Of a DNA stretch of 64,000 nt, positions 8,564 through 16,264 are shown one piece after another. A model generated the notes under the pieces. It made no database searches, was not told the origin of the DNA, and was given only the letters and a program-made list of their open reading frames with translations. Position 1 is the stretch's first letter. Each line of letters begins with the position of its first letter. The position numbers and the translations under genes were made by a program. Source of the DNA: Marinilabilia salmonicolor (GTDB taxonomy: Bacteria; Bacteroidota; Bacteroidia; Bacteroidales; Marinilabiliaceae); the NCBI RefSeq assembly GCF_003003035.1, contig NZ_PVTS01000020.1, forward strand, positions 1 to 64,000. Reading direction: 5' to 3'.

Positions 8564-8941
8564 ATGGCAGAAAAGACCCGATATTCAGATGAAGAGTTGA
8601 AAGAATTTAAAGACATAATTCTTGCCAAGCTCGAAAAAGCAAAACGTGATTACGAATTGCTTAGAAATACCATAACCCTCGAAGATGGTAATGATACCCA
8701 GGATACCTCGCCCACATTTAAGGTTTTGGAAGAGGGAGCTGCTGTTCTTTCCAAAGAAGAGGCCGGGAAACTGGCACAGCGTCAGCAAAAATTCATTCAG
8801 CATTTGCAGGCTGCTTTGGTGCGCATTGAGAATAAAACCTATGGTATTTGCCGTGAGACCGGAAAACTAATTGCCAAAGAACGGTTGAGAGCGGTCCCAC
8901 ATGCAACCTTGAGTATCGAAGCAAAGAAAGCTCAGAAGTAG
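8564..8941 (+). CDS. TraR/DksA family transcriptional regulator
   Basis: A 125-residue DksA-like protein expected to bind RNA polymerase through its secondary channel. The N-terminal two-thirds is a charged coiled coil (SDEELKEFKDIILAKLEKAK onward). The C-terminal globular part YGICRETGKLIAKERLRAVP has the DksA zinc-finger framework. Only one of the four cysteines is present, so zinc binding is probably lost, as appears common in the Bacteroidota branch. It lies between ileS and lspA, a gene order I recognise from this phylum. Whether it responds to ppGpp cannot be told. Confidence 0.85.
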   Translation: MAEKTRYSDEELKEFKDIILAKLEKAKRDYELLRNTITLEDGNDTQDTSPTFKVLEEGAAVLSKEEAGKLAQRQQKFIQHLQAALVRIENKTYGICRETGKLIAKERLRAVPHATLSIEAKKAQK

Positions 8942-9151
8942 AGTTCCGGAAGGAGTCTTTTCTTGAAAATGGTGATTTGTTCGTCAGGAAAAATTATGCT
9001 TTTGAGGGAGGGAGTTGATGCGTTGCAATATTTGATGTGCTGCGTTCCCTGATGGGTTACACGGCGCAGGGTGTATGGCTTATATGCGGTCATTCTGTAA
9101 TTTTCTGTTGCAACGGTTGGAGAAACCCGAAACGTCAATCAACCATTACGG

Positions 9152-9342
9152 ATAAAAAACAAAAAGCAATGATGCTTGGTGCTATATTTTATGCGTGATA
9201 CGACACTTAGGCCGGAAATTTTGGCTTTTGCGGGCGGATAGGTTTAAACGGACTAGATTTTTTTGTTTCTTTTTGGAGCAATGCCAAAAAGAAAATCAAT
9301 AAAGAGGTTAAAGTTGGTCTGCTGACTTTTTCAGCAGCTCCT
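9152..9342 (+). repeat. Family A repeat, copy 1 (right part)
   Basis: Shares GGCCGGAAATTTTGG, GGCGGATAGGTTTAAACGGA, the hairpin TTTCTTTTTGG/CCAAAAAGAAA and the hairpin CTGCTGACTTTTTCAGCAG with the other copies. Left of GGCCGG it carries GATACGACACT and AATGCTTGGTGC, found elsewhere only in copy 2. It ends about 50 bases before lspA. The spacer 8942-9151 holds nothing else I can recognise. Confidence 0.8.
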
Positions 9343-9394
9343 AATTATTTTACAAACTGCTAAGAGCTACGAGCTAAGCGCTAACAGCTGAAAT

Positions 9395-10012
9395 ATGGGA
9401 AAATTAAAAACACCTGTAATCATAATTCTTGCGATTTTACTTGTTGATCAGGCGTTGAAGTTCTGGGTAAAAACCAATATGATGCTGGGAGACGAGTTTT
9501 CAGTTTTTGGCGATTGGTTTTACATTCACTTTGTTGAAAACAACGGAATGGCCTTTGGTATGGAGTTGGGAGGTGATTTCGGAAAAATTTTTCTGAGCAT
9601 TTTTCGCATAGTAGCGGTGGTAGGTATTGGTTGGTACCTTTACAAACTGACTCTTAAAAATGCACCTGTGGGGCTGATTGTAAGTGTGAGCATGGTGCTT
9701 GCCGGAGCATTGGGAAATATCATCGACAGTGCTTTTTACGGAATGATTTTTAATCACAGTTACTCTCAGGTGGCAACACTTTTCCCGGAAGGGGGGGGGT
9801 ATGCCTCTTTTCTTCATGGGCGTGTTGTGGATATGTTTTATTTCCCTCTTTTTTCCGGCACCTATCCTGATTGGTTCCCATGGCTCGGGGGACAGGAATA
9901 TATTTTTTTCCGTCCCGTGTTTAATATAGCTGATTCCTCGATTACGCTTGGAATTATTTCCATCCTGATATTTCAAAAGAAATTTTTTGAACACGAAGAG
10001 GTGGATAAATAA
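9395..10012 (+). CDS. lspA: Lipoprotein signal peptidase (signal peptidase II)
   Basis: Aspartic protease of the inner membrane that cleaves signal peptides from diacylated prolipoproteins. Family blocks are present in order: VDQALKFWVK near residue 15, NNGMAFG near 50, GALGNIIDSAFYG with the first catalytic Asp, GRVVDMFYFP, and FNIADSSITLG with the second catalytic Asp. Four membrane helices are visible. At 205 residues it is slightly longer than the enterobacterial enzyme because of a loop (FPEGGGYASF) typical of Bacteroidota. That loop is encoded by a run of nine G at 9791-9799. Its substrates would include the lipoproteins encoded at 44.2 and 56-57 kb. Confidence 0.95.
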   Translation: MGKLKTPVIIILAILLVDQALKFWVKTNMMLGDEFSVFGDWFYIHFVENNGMAFGMELGGDFGKIFLSIFRIVAVVGIGWYLYKLTLKNAPVGLIVSVSMVLAGALGNIIDSAFYGMIFNHSYSQVATLFPEGGGYASFLHGRVVDMFYFPLFSGTYPDWFPWLGGQEYIFFRPVFNIADSSITLGIISILIFQKKFFEHEEVDK

Positions 10013-10043
10013 AGCAAAAGAGCCGGTCGGAGCTGGTTTTTTT

Positions 10044-10240
10044 GTTTTATAATGAGCCTAATCCCCGGTTTTAACCGGGGGGCTGGTGCGACACACAGAT
10101 CCGTATAGCCGGCTTCAATCCGGCTTTTCAAAAACTCCGTGATGATTTTGATGTTGTTGAGAAGCCGCCTCAAAGCCGGCTATTATGGAGGTGGGCCTGC
10201 ATTGTACAATCCCCCGCCTAAAGACAGGGGCTAATCTCAT
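10044..10240 (+). repeat. Family C palindrome-ended repeat, copy 1
   Basis: Begins TTTTATAATGAGCCTAATCC with a hairpin CCCCGGTTTTAACCGGGG. The interior has AGCCGGCTTCAATCCGGCT, and it ends CCTAAAGACAGGGGCTAATCTCAT. ATGAGCCTA at one end and the complement of CTAATCTCAT at the other form imperfect terminal inverted repeats. Other copies are at 34211-34392 and 37735-37877. Confidence 0.75.
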
Positions 10241-10391
10241 GGGTTTGTTCATATTGTCTGATTCTGATGTTTATTGGAATTGATTGTTGTTCTCAACCTC
10301 ACTTACACACTTAACCTTCATTCCTCCTCCGATTTCTAAACAATCAAAAAAACTTTTCCCGTTTCCGGGCGGTTACCCCGTATAAAATTAA

Positions 10392-10399
10392 TAAATTTG
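10392..10399 (+). promoter_or_regulatory. Possible -7 promoter box (TAAATTTG) of the polysaccharide locus
   Basis: TAAATTTG matches TAnnTTTG. It would give a leader of nearly 290 bases before the export gene at 10686. A hairpin CCAAC...GTTGG lies in that leader at about 10587-10606. A weaker family G-like tract precedes it at 10291-10325. Confidence 0.4.
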
Positions 10400-10685
10400 C
10401 ACACCTTTAACATGGGCTCTTTATTGAAGCCATCTTAAAGCAGGATGACCAGACTTTTTGAATAATTTTTTGTCATGGAATACGTTTATTTTGTAAATTG
10501 ATATTCTGTGAGAATTATTCTGGTGGCCGAAAAACGGATGTAACCTGGTTTTTGGCTTATCTTGCTGAAATCATTGTGTTTACCAACTATACTCATTGTT
10601 GGTAAAAGGTGGCTCATGTGAGTCAGGAGACGGTAGTGTATCATATCCATAACTTCTTTTTGAGGTAATTCTTATTCTCTATTTT

Positions 10686-13091
10686 ATGCGTAAACTTCTC
10701 TTATTCCTACTGATGGGACTGCTTTTGGGGGGAAGCCTCAGTAGTTCTGCCCAGGAAAATATCAATCCAAGGGAAATTAAAATTTCAGAACTTTCCGATA
10801 ATCAGATTCGAAGGATTCATGATGAGATGATGAACCGGGGCCTCTCGGAACAACAGGCCATTTCGCTGGCCATGGCCCGCGGCTTCACTCGTCAGCAAAT
10901 CAATGAATTACAACGGCGCTTTGAACAACTCGGGAGTACGACTCAATCTTCAGGCGGAAAGGAGCAAATGGTTTCTGATTCATTGTTTTGGGGTGAGACT
11001 TCCAAGAAAGAGGAGATTGAAAAAACTGCCGAAAGGAAGAAGTTGTTTGGTTTTGACTTCTTTAATTCAGAGCATCTGACTTTCGAGCCAAGTGTAAATT
11101 TGCCTGCATCCAAATCATATATCATCGGGCCCGGAGATGAGTTCTCCATTGATATCTGGGGTACCTCTCAGCAGAGCTATCAGCTTTCTGTTGACAACGG
11201 AGGGAACTTGAATATACCCAATGTCGGGCCAGTTTCGGTTGGATCCCTTACGCTTGAGGAGGCAGAAAAGAAGATTTTTAATAAGCTGACATTGATATAC
11301 CGCGATCTGGCCGAAGAGAATCCGCAGACATTTGCGCACATCTATCTGGCACAGATTCGCCCCATCAAAGTTCATGTGATTGGAGAAGCTTTTGCTCCGG
11401 GTAGTTATACCCTGCCGGGATCTGCAACTGCTTTTAATGCACTGTACCTGGCGGGTGGCCCCAATATGAATGGTAGTTTCCGTGAAATTAAAATCATCCG
11501 CGAAGGGCGACAAGTAAAGACCCTCGATGTTTATGAATATCTCATCAGCGGGAAAACGGATGACAATATTTCTCTGCGTGATGACGATGTCATCATGGTG
11601 CCCTCTTACCGTTACAGAATAAGGATGAGTGGAGAGTTTAAGCGTACCGGTATTTTCGAGGGTAAGCAGGGAGAGACTGTGGCAGATATGCTGGCCTATG
11701 CCGGCGGATTTACCGATAAAGCATACCAGGAAAGGCTGGAGGTATTCAGAACTAATTCACGACAGAACTATTTTGAGGGCGTTGGTCGTGAGGATTTTGA
11801 TAATGTGTTGATTCAGAATGGAGACAGCATTATTGCAGGCGAAATTCTTAAAAGGGTCGAGAATCGTGTGATTATTGAAGGGGCGGTGATGCGTCCCGGG
11901 AACTATGAACTGACCGAAGGCTTGTCGCTGACCACCTTGCTTGAACGTGCAGAGGGATTGCGCGAGGATGCTTTCATGGAAAGAGGTCAGATATTGCGTC
12001 TGGACGATCATTTTGAGTTGCAAAATATACCATTCTCCGTGAAGGAATTGGTGGCAGGAGATTTTGATATTAACCTGAACAGAGAGGACATCGTTACCAT
12101 CTACTCCCGGGACAGCCTCCGCCAGGAGCGTAACCTTACCATCAAAGGAGAAGTGCAATACCCCGGAACATTCGATTACCGCGACGGCACCACTCTTTCC
12201 GACCTGGTAGCGATGGCCGGTGGTTTTACCGAGTCTGCTTCCAGCTCTTATATTGAAGTTGCCCGGCGCCTCAGTCATGATGAAAAAAGTGAGTACAGCA
12301 AGCGAACCGGTCATTTGTTTCAGTTCACCATTTCCCGCAATCTGGAGATGGATGAACAGGATGGTCGCTTTGAATTAAAACCATACGATCAGATATTTGT
12401 ACGTCGTGCCCCCGGATTTGTGAACTCAGGAACCGTGCGTATTAATGGGGAGGTGTTGTATGCAGGTGAATACAATCTTTCCAATCGTGAAGAGCGACTC
12501 TCGAGCGTTATTGAACGTAGCGGGGGGCTCACTCCGGATGCCTATCCACAGGGTGCCATGCTTACCCGCAAGGTAGAGACCGATGCCAAAACAAAGCGTT
12601 TACGCGACCAGTTAATGGAACGCGACAGCACCCTTCAGTTCGACGATATGGGTTTTGAAGTCCTGGCCATTGATCTGAGAACAGCCTTGGAAAATCCCGG
12701 AACCCGTGACGATGTATTTCTTCAGGCGGGAGATGAGCTGTTTATCCCCCGGGAGTTACAAACCATTAAGATCAGTGGTGAAGTGTTGAATCCTGTCAGT
12801 GCACCGTTTGTGGAGGGTAAGTCGCTCCGTCACTACGTAGATCAGGGAGGTGGATTCTCCGATATGGCAAAGAAAAGTAAGGCCTATGTGATTTATCCCA
12901 ATGGCAAGGCTGCAGCGACAACAAATTTCCTGTTTTTTAAGAATTATCCAAAAGTGCTGGCCGGAAGTGAAATAGTGATTCCTTCCAAGCCGCATCGCGA
13001 CCCGCTGCCCGCCACCGCCTGGATCAGCATCGGCAGTAGCGTGGCATCACTGGCACTTACGGTGGTGACCATTAGCAATACGTTGAAATAG
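10686..13091 (+). CDS. Wza-like polysaccharide export protein with six SLBB domains
   Basis: An 801-residue exported protein for moving a surface polysaccharide across the outer membrane. It has a signal peptide (residues 1-22, ending SSSAQ). A short helical region follows, then a Poly_export domain starting KSYIIGPGDEFSIDIWG near residue 143. Six SLBB beta-grasp repeats begin near residues 223, 311, 392, 481, 581 and 691, each with the pattern xxIxGEVxxPGxY...LxxxIxxAGGF. A hydrophobic segment (SIGSSVASLALTVVTIS) ends the protein. E. coli Wza has 379 residues and fewer SLBBs; the long form is usual in Bacteroidota. No lipobox is seen. It is the first gene of the polysaccharide locus but is separated from the Wzz gene by 2 kb of repeats. 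Confidence 0.88.
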   Translation: MRKLLLFLLMGLLLGGSLSSSAQENINPREIKISELSDNQIRRIHDEMMNRGLSEQQAISLAMARGFTRQQINELQRRFEQLGSTTQSSGGKEQMVSDSLFWGETSKKEEIEKTAERKKLFGFDFFNSEHLTFEPSVNLPASKSYIIGPGDEFSIDIWGTSQQSYQLSVDNGGNLNIPNVGPVSVGSLTLEEAEKKIFNKLTLIYRDLAEENPQTFAHIYLAQIRPIKVHVIGEAFAPGSYTLPGSATAFNALYLAGGPNMNGSFREIKIIREGRQVKTLDVYEYLISGKTDDNISLRDDDVIMVPSYRYRIRMSGEFKRTGIFEGKQGETVADMLAYAGGFTDKAYQERLEVFRTNSRQNYFEGVGREDFDNVLIQNGDSIIAGEILKRVENRVIIEGAVMRPGNYELTEGLSLTTLLERAEGLREDAFMERGQILRLDDHFELQNIPFSVKELVAGDFDINLNREDIVTIYSRDSLRQERNLTIKGEVQYPGTFDYRDGTTLSDLVAMAGGFTESASSSYIEVARRLSHDEKSEYSKRTGHLFQFTISRNLEMDEQDGRFELKPYDQIFVRRAPGFVNSGTVRINGEVLYAGEYNLSNREERLSSVIERSGGLTPDAYPQGAMLTRKVETDAKTKRLRDQLMERDSTLQFDDMGFEVLAIDLRTALENPGTRDDVFLQAGDELFIPRELQTIKISGEVLNPVSAPFVEGKSLRHYVDQGGGFSDMAKKSKAYVIYPNGKAAATTNFLFFKNYPKVLAGSEIVIPSKPHRDPLPATAWISIGSSVASLALTVVTISNTLK

Positions 13092-13120
13092 GGCCCCCTA
13101 AATCCCCCCCAAGGGGGACT
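13092..13120. repeat. Family B GC-rich palindrome
   Basis: GCCCCCTAAATCCCCCCCAA followed by GGGGGACT, directly at the 3' end of the export gene. It may act as a transcription barrier. Shorter relatives (CCCCCTGA...AGGGGG) lie at 13246-13266 and 14729-14742. Confidence 0.65.
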
Positions 13121-13257
13121 TTGAGATTAGCTGGTAGCTATTAGTTATTAGGGGGTTAGGCGAGTAGGCAAGTAGAGGTAATAAACTGAACTCAAAACCC
13201 GAAACGCAGAATTCATGCCTCAACTCTGAACCACCTACCCGCTACCCCCTGACCCCC

Positions 13258-13625
13258 TGAAGGGGGAACCGGAACGCGCAAAACGTTCAACTTGTAATTT
13301 TTAATAATGAAACCGTTTTCAAGCTTGAATGCACCCCCGACCTTGGCAGATAAGCCTAAAAACAAGGTTCTTTGATCGAAAAATCGTCTCTGTTTGAATC
13401 TTGTGCGCGCAGCAAACGAGATGAGTTTTGACGATTTCGATAAAAGAACCGTAGTTTTTAGAGCGAAAGCTGGCTCAGTCTTGAAATATTGTGATAAGTG
13501 AGAGCAGTAGCCAAGCTTGCTTGGATAATGCCGAACGCAGCAATATTCATGAAATAAGTTCTTTGCCTACTTTCTTGTATCAAGACAAGAAAGTAGGTCA
13601 GGGTTTAAGGGATGAAATCTCTTTT
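13258..13625 (+). repeat. Family F composite hairpin element, copy 1
   Basis: The left part runs from GAACCGGAACGCGCAAAACG to CTTGGCAG. The middle hairpin starts at CTAAAAACAAGGTTCTTTGA (about 13356), with AATCGTC facing GACGATTTCGATAAAAGAACC and AGTTTTTAG. The right hairpin, CCTACTTTCTTG/CAAGAAAGTAGG, lies at about 13566-13597 and is followed by GGGATGAAATC. Unlike copy 2 it carries about 80 unshared bases (13485-13565). Confidence 0.7.
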
Positions 13626-13672
13626 TGAAGTAAGGAAAAAATCTTGGTTAATTAGCGATTAACAATTTAAAC

Positions 13673-14010
13673 GGCGCGTGGGCCTGTCCGCTTTCCGGGC
13701 CGGCGGATGGCGGAAAGCCAAAATGGGCGAATTTTAGGAGCCTTGCGTCAGTGTTGTTTCATGTGTAAAATAATGTATAAGTTGAAGTTGGTTTTTGATT
13801 TTTTAGTAATGAGAAAAAGTGAGCATAGCCTTAGCTACGTGAATCTTTTTATCATGAATAAAAAACAAAAATCAACAATGCTTGGTGCAATATTTTATTC
13901 GTGATACGACACTACGGCCGGAAATTTTGGTTTTCGCGAGAGGATAGGATTAAGCGGACTAGACTTTTTTGTTTCTTTTTGGGGCAATGCCAAAAAGAAA
14001 AATAAAACGA
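13673..14010 (+). repeat. Family A repeat, copy 2 (with an internal insertion)
   Basis: Carries the GGGCCTGTCCGCTTTCCGGG start, the CCAAAAT/ATTTTGG arms and the TTTCTTTTTGG/CCAAAAAGAAA hairpin. About 165 bases are inserted between CTTGCG and GGCCGGAAATTTTGG, the same junction seen in copy 1. The open frame at 13707-13904 is repeat sequence and not a gene. Confidence 0.75.
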
Positions 14011-14051
14011 AATCCCCTTTTAAGAAAATGTTTTGATCATAAGAATTTAAA

Positions 14052-14285
14052 ATGCCAACAATATATCGACAAAACGGTTATCGGTTTTTCTTCTATTCAA
14101 ATGATCATACTCCTCCTCACATTCATGTTGAAAAAGGAAGAGGTACTGCAAAATATTTATTGAATGACGCAACCCTGGTTGGGTCCCGACGTTTTAATTC
14201 TAATGAACTTGGAGAAATGAGAAAGATAGTTTTGGAAAATCTTTCTTTGTTTAATGATAAATGGGATGAGTATTTTAAAGATTAA
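14052..14285 (+). CDS. DUF4160 domain protein (putative toxin-antitoxin-like partner)
   Basis: A complete 77-residue DUF4160 protein. Diagnostic is the N-terminal block MPTIYRQNGYRFFFYSND with DHTPPHIHVEKGRGTAKY (conserved His-x-His), followed by a helical C-terminus ELGEMRKIVLENLSLFNDKW. DUF4160 genes are regularly paired with DUF2442 genes, as here, with a 20-base overlap, and the pair has been proposed to be toxin-antitoxin-like. The activity is not established and no nuclease motif is visible. The pair sits between repeat elements, as expected of a mobile accessory module. Confidence 0.8.
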   Translation: MPTIYRQNGYRFFFYSNDHTPPHIHVEKGRGTAKYLLNDATLVGSRRFNSNELGEMRKIVLENLSLFNDKWDEYFKD

Positions 14286-14499
14286 AAAATCTACCAATGC
14301 AGTTAATCTGTGGTTCGATGACCAAAAACTGCATTTGGTTCTCGAAGATGGACGCGAGGTAAGTGTACCATTGGAATGGTTCCCTTTACTGAGAGATGCT
14401 TCTTCCAAACAATTAAACAACTGGCGTTTTATTGGAGACGGGGAAGGAATTCATTGGGAGGATCTTGATGAGGATTTGTTGGTTGAAGCACTTTTGTGA
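14266..14499 (+). CDS. DUF2442 domain protein
   Basis: A 77-residue protein with the DUF2442 core: LWFDDQKLHLVLEDGREVSV, then PLEWFPLLRDAS and IHWEDLDEDLLVEALL. I chose the ATG before SILKIKKS. An ATG 12 bases upstream would lengthen the overlap with the DUF4160 gene from 20 to 32 bases. Translational coupling with that gene is likely. In other genomes DUF2442 proteins are suspected antitoxins or regulators; the role here is inferred only from the pairing. Confidence 0.8.
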   Translation: MSILKIKKSTNAVNLWFDDQKLHLVLEDGREVSVPLEWFPLLRDASSKQLNNWRFIGDGEGIHWEDLDEDLLVEALL

Positions 14500-14576
14500 A
14501 GAAGAAATCAAAACTCAGCATCCTGAGCGCTACCCCTTATGAAGTATAATCTTCATAGGGTAAACCTGAGCCTTTC

Positions 14577-14675
14577 AATGGGGAACTGCCAACGCGCATT
14601 GCACAGAACCGGTACGATAAACCCTGAAATTGTTTTCAAGCTTGAGTGTTTACCCCGCGCTTGGCAGATACAAGG
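14577..14675 (+). repeat. Family F partial copy (left part only)
   Basis: GGGGAACTGCCAACGCGC followed after about 45 bases by TTTTCAAGCTTGAGTG and CGCGCTTGGCAGATA. CTGCCAACGCGC pairs with GCGCTTGGCAG. It lies just before the full second copy. Confidence 0.65.
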
Positions 14676-14737
14676 CTGAAGAGTATTAAAATTTTACAGT
14701 AATGAAATGTAAATCCGCTCTCGCTCTACCCCCTGAT

Positions 14738-15035
14738 GGGGGAACTGTCAACGCGTAAAGCATTCAACTTGTAATATATATATTTGAACCCGTTTTCAAG
14801 CTTGAATGCACCCCCGACTTTGGCAGATAAGCCTAAAAACAAGGTTCTTTGATCGAAAAATCGTCTCTGTTTGAGGCTCACGGCGTAGCAAGTGAGATGA
14901 GTTTTGACGATTTCGATAAAAGAACCGTAGTTTTTAGAGCGAAAGCTGGCGAAGTCTTGACCTTTTTTTGATTACTTTTTTTGTGTCAAGACAAAAAAAG
15001 TAATTCAGGGTCTAAGGGATGAAATCCCTCAAAAA
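14738..15035 (+). repeat. Family F composite hairpin element, copy 2
   Basis: Three successive hairpins. First, CTGTCAACGCG...GCATTCAACTTG faces CAAGCTTGAATGC...GACTTTGGCAG. Second, CTAAAAAC-GGTTCTTT-GATCGAAAAATCGTC faces GACGATTTCGAT-AAAAGAACC-GTAGTTTTTAG. Third is TTACTTTTTTTG/CAAAAAAAGTAA, followed by GGGATGAAATCCC. It ends about 45 bases before the Wzz-like gene. The spacer 14500-14737 otherwise holds only the partial copy. Confidence 0.75.
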
Positions 15036-15081
15036 AGATTTGATTAAACAAAAAAGAAATCATTATCATACACCATAATTC

Positions 15082-16215
15082 ATGGAACAAACCACCAAAG
15101 AAAATTCTGTGAACAAAACAGAACGCCCAATCATCAAAGACGACGAAATAGACCTCATAGCCCTGGCCCACACCATCTGGGATAACCGCAAAACCATCTG
15201 GTATTCCATAGCCGTTGCAGTTGTTATTGGCTTAATGGTTGCCATATTTAGCCCCGTAAAATACACTGCCTCAGCAACAATCCTTCCTCAGGCAGAAGGC
15301 AAAACCGACCTGGGAGGCCTCGGCGGACTGGCAAGTATGGCCGGCATTAACCTGGGCTCTATGATGGGAAGCGCTTCAGGCATTCAGCCCGATTTGTATC
15401 CCAAAGTAATCAACAGTTATCCGTTCCTCAACGAACTGGTACACCAGCCGTTTAACTTTGAAGAGGAAGAAACTCCGAAGTCCATTTATGAGCAACGAAT
15501 GCAGGATTCTATTCCCGGGTTTGGGGCCACTTTGATGAAATATACTCTTCGTCTGCCCTGGACCATCAAGAATGCCTTGATGGGAGAGGACAAGAAAATT
15601 TCTGCTGGAGTACCCGGTCAATCTGCCATAGATGTCACAAGACTTTCGGAAGAGGAGACCGAAATATTAAAATCAATGACTGAAGTTGTTACTGTTTCTG
15701 TGGACAATGAAACAGGCCTGGTGACCATTGGTGCTGAGTTGGGAGAACCACTGCTGACAGCTCAGGTAACGCAAAAGACGGTGGAACTACTTCAAAAATA
15801 CATCATCGAATACAAAACCCGACAGGCAACGCAGAATCTTGAGTTTATTGAAGCTCGCCTCAAAGAAAAAAAGGCAGAATTCGAAACAGCCCGTGAAGCC
15901 TTTTTTGAATATCGCGATCGCAACCGAAACATCATTGAGGAACGTACCAATATCCGCTATCAGGAGTTGAGTGATTCCTACAACCTGGCTTCGGAGGTTT
16001 ATCAGAGTCTGGCGGAACAAAAGGAGCAGGCAGAGATTGCCGTGAAGAAAGATACTCCTGCTTTTTCTGTTATTGAACCGGTTAAGGTGCCTATTGAGAA
16101 GTCGGCTCCTAGGCGGACTCTTATTTTGATAATAAGCATTTTTCTTGGGGGATTTATTGGGATTGGATTGATTTTTGGAAGAATGGTTTGGAGTAAGATG
16201 AGGAATGCATGGTAG
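15082..16215 (+). CDS. Wzz/GumC-type polysaccharide chain-length determinant
   Basis: A 377-residue inner membrane protein with the polysaccharide co-polymerase layout. A short cytoplasmic N-terminus (DEIDLIALAHTIWDNRKTIW) leads into the first helix (SIAVAVVIGLMVAIF, residues 36-52). Then come KYTASATILPQ (Wzz motif), a long periplasmic region with coiled coil (NLEFIEARLKEKKAEFETAR), the proline-rich VIEPVKVPIEKSAPRR, and a second helix (LILIISIFLGGFIGIGLIF). No tyrosine kinase domain is fused. It is followed after 50 bases by the nonulosonic acid genes and probably sets the chain length of the polymer they decorate. Confidence 0.87.
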   Translation: MEQTTKENSVNKTERPIIKDDEIDLIALAHTIWDNRKTIWYSIAVAVVIGLMVAIFSPVKYTASATILPQAEGKTDLGGLGGLASMAGINLGSMMGSASGIQPDLYPKVINSYPFLNELVHQPFNFEEEETPKSIYEQRMQDSIPGFGATLMKYTLRLPWTIKNALMGEDKKISAGVPGQSAIDVTRLSEEETEILKSMTEVVTVSVDNETGLVTIGAELGEPLLTAQVTQKTVELLQKYIIEYKTRQATQNLEFIEARLKEKKAEFETAREAFFEYRDRNRNIIEERTNIRYQELSDSYNLASEVYQSLAEQKEQAEIAVKKDTPAFSVIEPVKVPIEKSAPRRTLILIISIFLGGFIGIGLIFGRMVWSKMRNAW

Positions 16216-16264
16216 GTTTTAAATGTTAACCTTTGTAAAGAAAGAAAGACAAAAAAAAATATCA

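Noticed and set aside
10021-10044. Terminator after lspA
   Set aside because: AGCCGGTCGGAGCTGGTTTT has only weak pairing (G-T rich); the T tract alone is not enough for a call.
13707-13904. Open frame of 65 codons in the 13.7 kb spacer
   Set aside because: It lies wholly within family A repeat copy 2 and its insertion; related frames occur in the other copies in whatever frame happens to be open.
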